Positions 1-9,905 of a DNA stretch of 64,000 nucleotides are shown piece by piece. The translations under genes were made by a program, and so were the position numbers. Numbering within the stretch: the stretch's first letter is position 1; each line of letters begins with the position of its first letter. The notes below the pieces were generated by a model. That model was given only the letters and a program-made list of their open reading frames with translations. It had not been told where the DNA came from and did not search any database. This DNA is from Bursaphelenchus xylophilus (Eukaryota > Nematoda > Chromadorea > Rhabditida > Aphelenchoididae), in contig CAJFCV020000003.1 of the NCBI GenBank assembly GCA_904066235.2, forward strand, positions 3,348,001 to 3,412,000, read 5' to 3'.

Positions 1-943
1 GACAGAGCTCTATTTTTTGCAAGCCTATTTACACTGGAAACGATTGATCAAAACACTTACGATTAGATCAAAATTCCTGATAAAGGAGCTTGTGAATCTC
101 TAAAATTTCTGATTTTTCTTTGCAACGCAGCCGTAAGCAAATGTTACAGGCAAGTCGCCAATACAAAAGATTAGGATGGAGGAGCCGTATCAAATCAGGT
201 GTAGGAGATGTGCGCAAAATTTAGGAAAGATGGCGCTGAAGTGAGAGACCTGATCCTGTGGCAAAAACGCGCCATTTTGCATCCGGGAAACATCAAAAAT
301 GTGGCAAAATGCTTCCCTCTCCAAAAGAAAAAAACTTCGTTTTGAAGAGCGCGCCCTTTCCCGCACAAAAAGAGCGGGTGCGGTGTTGAAATCGAAGTTT
401 TTTCACATGGAGAGGGAAGCATTTTGCCACATTTTTGATGCTTCCCGGATACTAAATGGTACGTTTTTGCCACTGGATCAGGTCCCTCACTGTGGGAATA
501 ATGAAAAAGTCAGGCCTATTTTAAAATGGGACCTATGACGCTTGAACGGAAGATCAATTATTTCGATTGTCAAATTTTTTTCATTGTCAAATTTTCGAAT
601 GCAAAACTTTTTTCGACCAGTAATCTCCAGGCATGTCCCTGGGCCAGGGACATTCGAAACCTGCCAACCCGATGAGGGCCAACTATTTTTGCGAACCGGC
701 CCAGAGCTTTAATGTTTTAATGTTTTGACCTCTTAATTGCATTAAACTTAAAATGGCAACTTTATACCCTTCTAAATAGTAACAGTTTTTTCCTTTCCAT
801 TCTACTTTCCAGATCCTATTCTGAGATTGCCGTAGCCTTAACGGCACATGCATCCTGTCTGCCCAATTCTCAAATTACGCTCAAAAGGCCATCTCCTACT
901 ATCTCCCCGCGCGCAGCCAACTTTTCCTTGGATAAACACTTAC
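1..943. other. no gene recognised; MITE copy inside
   Basis: No convincing exon is visible apart from the palindromic MITE listed at 239-492. The minus-strand membrane-protein gene whose exon lies at 944-1141 should continue leftwards through this stretch. I could not pick out its next exon with a clean acceptor, so it may lie beyond the window edge. Confidence 0.4.
239..492. mobile_element. Tc1/mariner-like palindromic MITE, copy 1
   Basis: About 254 bp and nearly palindromic. Inverted arms of about 120 bp run from GACCTGATCC at the left to GGATCAGGTC at the right, with the block GTGGCAAAATGCTTCCC repeated in inverse orientation. It is homologous to the element at 30,312-30,563, whose ends are better preserved (CAGTG termini, TA target duplication). 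The outer ends here have drifted and the TA duplication is lost. Overlapping short ORFs on both strands are by-products of the palindrome. It has no coding capacity and would be non-autonomous. Confidence 0.8.
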
Positions 944-1156
944 GTTAATTACCATGAATGGCCAATAGCACCACGTTGTTTTCCGCCGATTCCCAATTAA
1001 CAGAAGCCACGAGGGAAGGCCGACAAGAACGCCGAGGAACGCCAGTAAAAGATCGAACTTAATTATGCAGAACAAAGTAATCGGCAAGACGAACAACGTC
1101 CATAAGATGCAAAAGAAGAGAGCGAGGATGTAGGCGGCTTGCTGAAACGAAAACAT
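944..1156 (-). CDS. exon of a multi-pass membrane protein (partial gene)
   Basis: Reading the minus strand, an open frame from ATG at 1156 encodes two strongly hydrophobic segments (starting AAYILALFF and LLLAFLGVLVG). They are separated by a short loop and followed by a basic loop and an aromatic WPFMVIN stretch. It ends at a clean GTAAGT donor (exon end 944, phase 0). An acceptor-like TTTCGTTTCAG ends at 1142, so the exon is either internal (1141-944, 66 codons) or begins at ATG 1156; I cannot decide between them. Codon third positions are GC-rich compared with flanking DNA, which supports real coding. The two-helix pattern suggests part of a small four-helix nematode membrane family, but I do not recognise it with certainty. 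No partner exon was found in the window. Confidence 0.6.
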
Positions 1157-1357
1157 GCCATATCGGATGTGTCTGACATGAGTTACGGCTGATGTGAGGG
1201 CGGGGGTGGGGGAGATAAAAAATCATGAAGGAAATTAAAGTAGGAGTAAATTTACTTTGAGCGTCTGGATAACTTGATAACCATAAAAAACCATTCTACA
1301 AAAAAGATATCATAATGCTCAGCAATCCCATAAATCTCATCCAAGTTACCTGATGTA

Positions 1358-1510
1358 TCCGTCTGTCGGGAAGATAATGGTCCAACGTCGCTGCGCCAAT
1401 CGCGTCGCTGAAGTGAAAAGCAGTTTGATTTTGCAGCGACACAATTCATTTTCTCGGCTGCGGTGTGATTTTGATGCGACAGGGTGCTCATTATTTTCCA
1501 GACAGACTGA
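1358..1510. mobile_element. mariner-like MITE, CAGTCTGTCGGG family, copy 1
   Basis: A 153 bp element. Its right inverted terminus reads CATTATTTTCC..GACAGACTGA and its left terminus TCCGTCTGTCGGGAAGATAATG. It is flanked by TA on both sides (1,356-1,357 and 1,511-1,512), the Tc1/mariner target duplication. The interior shows palindromic GCGTCGCTGAAG / GCAGCGACAC segments. Non-coding. Confidence 0.85.
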
Positions 1511-2714
1511 TAAATTACTATCTGTGGACTTAATGGGTAAGCATAAAATTCCCCCTCTTGACCTAAGGCTTTGTACATGTGCATATTTTGAACTAACTGC
1601 AAAACATTCCCGATATTACGACGTTTTCACAAAACGACTTACAATGAAGCCTCTGTACAACAAACTCATGTACAGCAGACTATTCACAACGAACAATTTC
1701 AAAAGCCCCAAAATTTAGCGTTATGCCAAAATGAACCCTTGTATAACATGCACAACACACCTACAACAAGAGAAAATATTTTTTTTGTATTGCTTTTGAT
1801 ATAAAATATTGACTAAACTATATTTGAAAAACAAACATTTTAAAGGATGACGCAGAAAGACATAAGCCCAAAGCTAAAGCAATCTCAAAACAGCGCCTTA
1901 AAAAAAGGTTCAAAATTTCATCCCCCTCAACTCACATGAACATGAACACTTTGCTGACAAACGGAATAAAATTCAGACATTTCGTTGGATAAATATGTAA
2001 TTTAGAGTGTGCCGTGTTTTGCCGTGCCCGCAGTGTTCCAACTCTTCTCCTCCGGGCATCTAATTTCCGCCTTCGCTGGCGTTTTTTTATTTTCTAACGC
2101 CTTGAAAATAATTTAATTCGAGCCGTTCATAAAACGATGCCATCCGAAGGTCAAGCCTTGGAAATTGAATGGAGAGAAAAGACATGAGGAGATATTAGAA
2201 CGGAAGACCAAAAATTAGTAATATTGGGGACTTCTAAAAATAATAAGAACATCAATATGTTTCTTGATGACTATAAACTTGATAGGTTTTTTAAAATTCA
2301 TTTTTAAAGTTTTTTTTCCATCCTTCCTTTGGGCCTTTCTTTACTATAGCTTATACATATAAAGGCTTCATCGAATTCGGGGGTTTTTTCTTACCAAAAT
2401 TGCCGGAAAATGGAGGGCCTAAAGGAGAAAGCAATAAAAAATAACAGACAATGGCACTAACCTCCACACACATTCACCTTCGACCCCACAATGTCCATGC
2501 TGTTTGTCGGGGAGGGAAAGTTTGTTCGTAATTGTCATAGCAGTTCGTCTGGACGTGTTCAGCAATTGGCAATAGTTCCAAGAAACTATTGTTTTGAGCG
2601 ACTTATGATTAACAAGAAAATGGCGTAAAATTGAGCGCATAAAGTGTCTTAAAATTTTGGATATTTGCTGTAAATTGCTGTAAACGTATTGTTTATCAAT
2701 GCTTGAAAGTTTTA

Positions 2715-2860
2715 TAAGTCTGTCGGAAAAATAATGAGCACTCTGTCACATCGAAAATCGCATAGAAAATAAATCGTTTCGCGGCAAAATCAAACTGCTT
2801 TTCACTTCAGCAACGCAATTGGCGGAGCAAATTGAGCTCATTATTTTCCCGACAGACTGA
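2715..2860. mobile_element. mariner-like MITE, CAGTCTGTCGGG family, copy 2
   Basis: A 146 bp copy with the same termini (AGTCTGTCGGAAAAATAATG at the left, CATTATTTTCCCGACAGACT at the right) and flanking TA dinucleotides. Its interior is in the opposite orientation to copy 1: the segment TTGATTTTGC of copy 1 appears here reverse-complemented. Confidence 0.85.
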
Positions 2861-3417
2861 TAACTTGCGCTTTGCAAAGGGAGCCGAAATACTCAACGGC
2901 CCTTATCGACAAGAAAGTACCTTTTTTTGTCCGCCATATGTCATCCAAATTCGCTCACAAAAACCCGAAATTTTTCTTTTTCTGCGGAAAATTCGCCAAT
3001 CTTCAAAGAAATTGTTTTGAGTCCAGCTGCACTTATCTCCCGTGCTCTTGTCAAAATCCGTTCGGAACTCCAAATTGTGCCAAAATATTTCCGTGTTTTC
3101 ACGTAATCTCCTCTGCTAGCTCGCATTTTTTCCGGCGTTTATAAACCACCCATATTTTCCTCCAAAAAATTGGTTGTTTGTTTGAAGCTCGTGGGGTAAT
3201 ATTTTTTGATCTTTTCCGGATGTTTTTGTTCCTCAAATCTTCCGCATTTCCAAACCCATAATTTGTTTACGTGGCCATTTTGGGGCCATAGAATAAATGC
3301 CGGAGATTTTCCGCAGGTCCGTTAGACCACATTTTTTGGGGTTGTCTGAGTGTGTCAAAAATATTTGCTATTACTGTATTTGAATACTCGCTTTTTTCTT
3401 CTTGAATATTTCTAAAA

Positions 3418-6400
3418 ATGGACGTAAAAAGGAAGCCAAAAAAGAAAGAAAATTCAGAGAAAAAGAAGAGCAATATCGACCGGTCGTTTAACGATAGTCC
3501 AGTGTTTGCGATCCACATGTCACGACTGAAGCACGCGGATGACATTTTGAACGTCAATGTGGGTGGAAAAAGATATACGGTGAGTTAAAATTGCTATTTA
3601 CAGAGATCGGCAAAACTTTCTTTCGAATTTTAATGAAAAAATTGACTTTTATTTATTTAAAACGCGTTTTATTACAAATCGTAGATTGGCCCGGACATTG
3701 TTGAGTCGATGTCTCAGAATTAAACCAAAATTGGTCAACTTGATCGTCATGACAGACAAAACATTCGCTTTCTTTATTTTTGCCCAAAATTACCGTATGA
3801 CGGCATACTGTAACATTCTTTCTTAAAAAAGATGTGCCCTAATCGAGAAAACGAAGCGTTATTTTAGCACAAATCGAGCTCAGTCGTACGTTTTCGACCA
3901 TGTAGAACATTTTTGTAATTGTCACCAAAAACTAAAAATTACATCTAAGCTATGTTACACATGAGGTAACATACTATTTCGGGTGTAAAATGGGCTACTG
4001 TAGCTTGTAGCACTTTTAGATACGCTTAAAAAAAACTTCAACCTTAACCCAATAAACAGTAGAAATTTTAAAAAAATAAAATGCACAACTTTTGAGATAC
4101 AGGGATTTCAATCTGTCATGTACAAGGTCATCAGAACCCCGAAAAAAGCTGGCATTCTTGGGATTTCGGGTTGTAGCACTTTTTGATAGCCTCTAATACA
4201 TTATTAGCCTTGTAAACGATGATGGTGAAAATTTCAGGCGAAAAAATGCACAACTTTCGAGAAAATGACCAAAATACCTTATTTTAGGTCATCAGAACCC
4301 CGAAAAAAGCTGGCATTCTTGGGATTTCGGGTTGTAGCACTTTTTGATAGCTTCTAATACATTATTAGCCTTGTAAACGATGATGGTGAAAATTTCAGGC
4401 GAAAAAAATGCACAACTTTCGAGAAAATGATCAAAAGACCTTATTTTAGGTCATCAGAACCCCGAAAAAAGCTGGCATTCTTGGGATTTCGGGTTGTAGC
4501 ACTTTTTGATAGCCTCTAATACATTATTAGCCTTGTAAACGATGATGGTGAAAATTTCAGGCGAAAAAAATGCACAACTTTCGAGAAAATGATCAAAATA
4601 CCTTATTTTAGGTCATCAGAACCCCGAAAAAAGCTGGCATTCTTGGGATTTCGGGTTGTAGCACTTTTTGATAGCTTCTAATACATTACTAGCCTTGCAA
4701 ACGATGATGGTGAAAATTTCAGGCGAAAAAAATGCACAACTTTCGAGAAAATGACCAAAATACCTTATTTTAGGTCATCAGAACCCCGAAAAAAGCTGGC
4801 ATTCTTGGGATTTCGGGTTGTAGCACTTTTTGATAGCCTCTAATACATTATTAGCCTTGTAAACGATGATGATGAAAATTTCAGGCGAAAAAAATGCACA
4901 ACTTTCGAGAAAATGATCAAAAGACCTTATTTTAGGTCATCAGCATGTTTCGTCCGGGCAATGAAACATCGACTTTACATTCGTTGACTTAACATTCGGA
5001 TTCTCCCCGGGTCCAATGTCGAAGACGAAGAATAAAATTTTTTAGTCTATGTTTTGACAATATCATAAATTTTCGTCACTTTTTTCGGGTGACCTAAAAT
5101 AAGGTATTTTGGTCATTTTCTCGAAAGTTGTGCATTTTTTTCGCCTGAAATTTTCACCATCATCGTTTGCAAGGCTAATAATGTATTAGAAGCTATCAAA
5201 AAGTGCTACAACCCGAAATCCCAAGAATGCCAGCTTTTTTCGGGGTTCTGATGACCTAAAATAAGGTATTTTGGTCATTTTCTCGAAAGTTGTGCATTTT
5301 TTTCGCCTGAAATTTTCATCATCATCGTTTACAAGGCTAATAATGTATTAGAAGCTATCAAAAAGTGCTACAACCCGAAATCCCAAGAATGCCAGCTTTT
5401 TTCGGGGTTCTGATGACCTAAAATAAGGTATTTTGGTCATTTTCTCGAAAGTTGTGCATTTTTTTCGCCTGAAATTTTCATCATCATCGTTTACAAGGCT
5501 AATAATGTATTAGAAGCTATCAAAAAGTGCTACAACCCGAAATCCCAAGAATGCCAGCTTTTTTCGGGGTTCTGATGACCTAAAATAAGGTATTTTGGTC
5601 ATTTTCTCGAAAGTTGTGCATTTTTTTCGCCTGAAATTTTCACCATCATCGTTTACAAGGCTAATAATGTATTAGAAGCTATCAAAAAGTGCTACAACCC
5701 GAAATCCCAAGAATGCCAGCTTTTTTCGGGGTTCTGATGACCTAAAATAAGGTATTTTGGTCATTTTCTCGAAAGTTGTGCATTTTTTTCGCCTGAAATT
5801 TTCACCATCATCGTTTGCAAGGCTAATAATGTATTAGAAGCTATCAAAAAGTGCTACAACCCGAAATCCCAAGAATGCCAGCTTTTTTCGGGGTTCTGAT
5901 GACCTAAAATAAGGTATTTTGATCATTTTCTCGAAAGTTGTGCATTTTTTTCGCCTGAAATTTTCACCATCATCGTTTACAAGGCTAATAATGTATTAGA
6001 GGCTATCAAAAAGTGCTACAACCCGAAATCCCAAGAATGCCAGCTTTTTTCGGGGTTCTGATGACCTAAAATAAGGTCTTTTGATCATTTTCTCGAAAGT
6101 TGTGCATTTTTTTTGCCTGAAATTTTCACCATCATCGTTTACAAGGCTAATAATGTATTAGAGGCTATCAAAAAGTGCTACAACCTGAAATCCCAAGAAT
6201 GCCAGCTTTTTTCGGGGTTCTGATGACCTTGTACATGACAGATTGAAATCCCTGTATCTCAAAAGTTGTGCATTTTATTTTTTTAAAATTTCTACTGTTT
6301 ATTGGGTTAAGGTTGAAGTTTTTTTAAGCGTATCTAAAAGTGCTACAAGCTACAGTAGCCCATTTTACACCCGAAATAGTATGTTACCTCATGTGTAACA

Positions 6401-9400
6401 TAGCTTAGATGTAATTTTTAGTTTTTGGTGACAATTACAAAAATGTTCTACATGGTCGAAAACGTACGACTGAGCTCGATTTGAGCTAAAATAACGCTTC
6501 GTTTTCTCGATTAGGGCATATCTTTTTTAAGAAAGAATGTTACAGTATGCCGTCATACGGTAATTTTGGGCAAAAATAAAGAAAGCGAATGTTTTGTCTG
6601 TCATGACGATCAAGTTGACCAATTTTGGTTTAATTCTGAGACATCGATTTTAACAATGTCCGCCCCCTGTTAGGCTAAGCTCCAAAGTGTGGCAAAACGC
6701 GTTTTAATTGCAATATGTTTCCAGGTCCGCCGTTCCGACCTGATGGCCGATCCTCGAAGCAAATTGGCCGACTGGTTTCGTCCAAATAATAATCGACCAG
6801 TTCCAACCGACAAGGGTGGCAATATTTATCTGGACCGCGACGCAAAGACTTTCCGCCATATTTTGGCTTATTTGAGGTTGAAAAAGGACAGAATTGCACC
6901 TACTCTGGCATTACCGTCAAAGCCGGATGATTTGGCAAAGTAAGGAAGTTAACACATCATATTAAATCGCCACGTATTTTAAAATCAACGGGTATTTTGT
7001 TCATCAAAACTCACCAAAACAATTGAACTTTTGTTTTCCTTCAATTTCACCCGCTAAAACTCAAAAATGTCGAACAACACCTGAAAGGCCGGTGCACTGA
7101 ACCTGCACAAACCCTTGTTTCGCTGCTCCTTATACTTTCGCTTCGGCGTAATCAATCGAAGCAGCATTGAAAACGGCTGCAACGAGGCTTAGTCCGAGCA
7201 AAGAATCGAACTCGATGGTTTTCGCGCGGGAAGTGAACGCACTACCACTAAACTAAAATGACACAGGCAAAACAATCTTTGAAATGAGTCGGAAAGGAAA
7301 GAAAAATAAAGCACAACATTGCTAATGTAAAATACGATGTTCTTCATGTTCTTCAAGGAAAAAATACGATAAAATTTTATAATTTTTAAAATCAAGGTTA
7401 TTTTTTGATATTTTCACTCAATTTTCAGACTTGTTGCCGAATGCGAAGCCTTGAATCTGGCTGAATTAAAAGATGAGGCTTTGAAGATCCTCCATAATTA
7501 CGAAAGAAATGAGGAACAGCATTATGTCGTGACGTATGTACAAGGCGCTGTCCGCGACTACGAAACTTGGTCGTTTGAAGCCGAAAATGGCGTCAATAGC
7601 GTGAGTTTTTTATTTTATTTATGACGCAGAGTGAGCCAAGTGCATTTTTTTCAACGCATAGGATATATGCTTTATAATTTTAAAAATTATAAGCGATTTC
7701 ATTGGAGTCATAACCAAGATATTGAACAATATTTTTAGATGAGAGAAAGAGAGGGTAGGTAAAACAAGGAGAGAAAGAATAGTCGCATTTTGGCCGTGCT
7801 TGAAAATGCAAAAAAAAATATTTTTTAAAAACAGCTGAAAAAAAATTTTTTAATTTTTCGACAAGCTTGTATTCAAAGTTGGGTACTTCATTTATAAACC
7901 AATATTTTTTAAAAGACGATTTCTGAGTCAGTGCGTCAGCCGTGGACATAGGAAAAAATCGATTTTGAGTTTTTTTCATTAAAATGACTGTTGGAAGGTG
8001 CTAAGCAAAAGCGAACAATATTTTTCCCCAAAACCTTCTTCAAGGTATATTTTTTTACAATTTACTGTTTTAGAAGTAATCGCCTCCAGCTGTCGTATCT
8101 TACCTTACTGTGCGATGATTTGATGGTTACTGAAGTTTTTGACCCTTGCGGTGACGACGGAATGATTATTTTTCCGATTTTCCTACTGTAACATACTGTA
8201 ATACCGTATCGGCCGCTAAAAAATGGCCGTAAAATCTTTGTTTCTGAAAACCCACAGCTGATTTTTTGATATGTTAATCAGCGTAAAATTCTGCTCTAGA
8301 CGCAATCAAAAAAAGTTCAAAAAAGTGAATGACAAATTTCGTGGTATAGTGGTTAGTGGTCGGGACTACCAATCCAGCCTCCCAGGTTCGATTCCGGGTG
8401 GGTGCAAATCGCGAAAAAATACTAGAAATCGACTTTAATATAACAATCAAAGCTGTTTGAGTGATACTAAGTGATTTTGGACAATAACGGCACCTGTACG
8501 TGAGCCCAAAACGGACTTTTTAAAATTTTTGGGGCTTAATACGTGAAAAATAAAACGGCTTCAAACCGGCTGAAATTGATACCACTTACTCTATGGCTAA
8601 TTATAAGATACTTTTCCGTTAACTTTTTTTGGGATCTTACTGTATCGTGGATTACTGTAACATGAAACACGTTTCCATTTTTTTGTATACCACATAGCGC
8701 AAAGAGCTCGTATCCCCACCATTACGTTTAAAATGATTAAGAAAGGCTTGGTTTGCGTAGAAATATTTTTTATATGGTGGTACGACTTGAAACACCTGAG
8801 TAATCTCACGCAGTTTCACCAGTTGTTGATAACGTCAACACACATTGGAGACGGAGGGAAATTTTAATTTATACATCAAGAGTGGATCTTTGTTTTCTTA
8901 TTAAAATTTCTAACTAAAAAACTAAAAATTTTGTGCGAGAATTCTGAAGTAAACCGCGGTTGAGGAGAATAAGTTTTATGTTACAGTAATACACGATACA
9001 GTAAGATCCCAAAAAAAGTTAACGGGAAAGTGTCTTATAATTAGCCCTAGAGTAAGTGGTATCAATTTCAGCCGGTTTGAAGCCGTTTTATTTTTCACGT
9101 ATTAAGCCCCAAAAATTTTAAAAAGTCCGTTTTAGGCTCACATACAGGTGCCGTTATTGTCCAAAATCACTTAGTATCACTCAAATAGCTTTGATTGTTC
9201 CATTAAAGTCGATTTCTAGTATTTTTTCGCGATTTGCACCCACCCGGAATCGAACCTGGGAGGCTGGATTGGTAGTCCCGACCACTAACCACTATACCAC
9301 GAAATTTGTCATTCACTTTTTTGAACTTTTTTTGATTGCGTCTAGAGCAGAATTTTACGCTGATTAACATATCAAAAAATCAGCTGTGGGTTTTCAGAAA

Positions 9401-9860
9401 CAAAGATTTTACGGCCGTTTTTTAGCGGCCGATACGGTATTACGGTATGTTACAGTAGTAAGAGATCAAAAATAATTCTTCAAGCGTCTTCGCAAGGGTC
9501 GAAAACGTTGTAGGCCGCAAAATTATTGCATTTCAAGGTAAGATACGACAGTTGTAGCCAATTACTTCAAAAACAGTAAATAGTAAAAAATGGTACCTTG
9601 TTGAAAGTTTTAGGAAAAAATATTGTTCGCTTTTGTTTAGCACCTACCAACAGTCATTTTGATGCAAAAAACTCAAATTCGATTTTTTCCTATGTCCACG
9701 CCTAACTGGCGGCTGATTCACTGACTCAGAAATCGTCTTTTAACAATATCCATATTTTACGCACGATTTTTAGGAAGCTGTGAAACGAATCCGCGAGACC
9801 TCCGTCCCAGAAACCATCGATCTGCATAATAGCGCCTACGAAGAGTGGGATAATCTGTGA
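3418..9860 (+). CDS. BTB/POZ KCTD-type protein, complete, 4 exons
   Basis: Exons are 3418-3579, 6725-6939, 7429-7600 and 9774-9860. All junctions are GT..AG and phases match, giving 211 aa. The first ~40 residues are lysine-rich. The BTB/T1 fold starts at residue ~43 with the hallmark NVGG (47-50) and continues with DRDAKTFRHILAYLR (about 91-105), the typical KCTD signature. After the BTB core, a short tail (about 127-211) has no second domain that I recognise. KCTD proteins usually form tetramers or pentamers. Many are cullin-3 substrate adaptors and others bind G-beta-gamma or act in signalling; which applies here is unknown. The start is the first in-frame ATG before the BTB fold. Introns 1 and 3 (3.1 and 2.2 kb) hold giant inverted repeats. 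A poly(A) signal AATAAA lies at 9900. Confidence 0.92.
4125..4940 (+). repeat. tandem array, ~161-162 bp unit, left arm
   Basis: About five consecutive units of 161-162 bp, recognisable by TCAGAACCCCG at 4131, 4292, 4454 and onwards. Units differ by only a few substitutions, for example the length of the A-run in GCGAAAAAAATGCAC. The array ends at GGTCATCAGCATG, where the loop begins. Confidence 0.9.
5090..6235 (-). repeat. tandem array, ~161-162 bp unit, right arm
   Basis: About seven units in inverse orientation to the left-arm array, seen as GGGGTTCTGATGACC every ~162 bp from about 5,244 to 6,220. The two extra units relative to the left arm show that the arms changed length independently after they formed. 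Confidence 0.9.
7193..7262 (-). pseudogene. decayed tRNA-Gly-like sequence in KCTD intron 2
   Basis: On the minus strand an A-box-like TAGTTTAGTGGTAGTG is followed by GTTCACTTCCCGCGCGAA and a B-box-like GAGTTCGATTC. The order and spacing match a glycine tRNA, with a possible CCC anticodon. The acceptor and T stems do not pair well, so this is probably a pseudogene or a tRNA-derived fragment. Confidence 0.4.
8334..8406 (+). pseudogene. tRNA-like sequence in the left arm of the foldback
   Basis: TGGTATAGTGGTTAG (A box) and GGTTCGATTCC (B box) have normal tRNA spacing. The anticodon-loop position reads CTACCAA (ACC, glycine if functional). T and anticodon stems are mostly paired. The acceptor 5' strand (AATTTCG) does not pair with the 3' strand (TGGGTGC), so a working tRNA is unlikely. 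The internal Pol III promoter boxes appear intact. Confidence 0.6.
9236..9308 (-). pseudogene. tRNA-like sequence in the right arm of the foldback
   Basis: The reverse-complement partner of the tRNA-like sequence at 8,334-8,406, essentially identical, with both internal box motifs intact. Pol III transcription from the two arms would converge on the loop. Confidence 0.6.
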
Positions 9861-9899
9861 ATCCTCCGCTTACAATTTGTACATAGCCTCTATTTTCTC

Positions 9900-9905
9900 A
9901 ATAAA
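9900..9905 (+). terminator. poly(A) signal of the KCTD-type gene
   Basis: AATAAA 40 nt after the TGA stop codon, in the expected position for nematode 3' end formation. Confidence 0.7.

Larger units (their letters stand above)
1157..3417. other. intergenic; two MITE copies, otherwise nothing certain
   Basis: It contains two copies of the CAGTCTGTCGGG MITE (1,358-1,510 and 2,715-2,860). A short coding-like patch near 2,455-2,560 could be read on either strand and is left uncalled. The promoter of the downstream KCTD-type gene must lie in the last few hundred bases. I see no strong trans-splice acceptor there. Confidence 0.4.
3657..6707. mobile_element. ~3 kb foldback element with tandem-repeat arms in KCTD intron 1
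   Basis: The termini share AAAACGCGTTTT (3,659 and 6,694). Inside them lies GGCCCGGACATTG at the left, with a diverged counterpart at the right. The arms (about 3,690-4,935 and 5,090-6,665) are long near-perfect reverse complements around a ~150 bp loop. Each arm contains a tandem array of a ~161-162 bp unit that includes TCAGAACCCCGAAAAAAGC: about five units at the left and seven at the right. I see no coding capacity. The right end stops 17 nt before the exon 2 boundary. The intron transcript would fold into an exceptionally long hairpin. It is related to the element at 43,539-46,091. Confidence 0.88.
7899..9753. mobile_element. ~1.85 kb foldback element in KCTD intron 3
   Basis: The left arm (about 7,899-8,668) and right arm (about 8,973-9,753) are reverse complements, with small differences such as an ~11 bp insertion near 9,705. 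They are separated by a loop of about 300 bp. Shared landmarks are AAAAGACGATTTCTGAGTCA at the outer end and CCGTTAACTTTTTTTGGGAT at the inner end. Each arm holds a tRNA-like sequence and TTACTGTAACA motifs. The right end lies about 20 nt before the exon 4 boundary. I see no transposase. Confidence 0.85.

Noticed and set aside
2419..2640. Minus-strand EGF-like exon ending with CGVEGECVW
   Set aside because: Only two or three cysteines, a weak acceptor, and the plus strand is equally open; its phase does not fit the exon at 944-1141.
4125..6235. CRISPR-like repeats
   Set aside because: Units are 161-162 bp head-to-tail with no unique spacers, inside a eukaryotic intron.
8334..8406. Functional tRNA-Gly gene
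   Set aside because: The acceptor stem does not pair, and the sequence is duplicated in inverse orientation inside a repeat.
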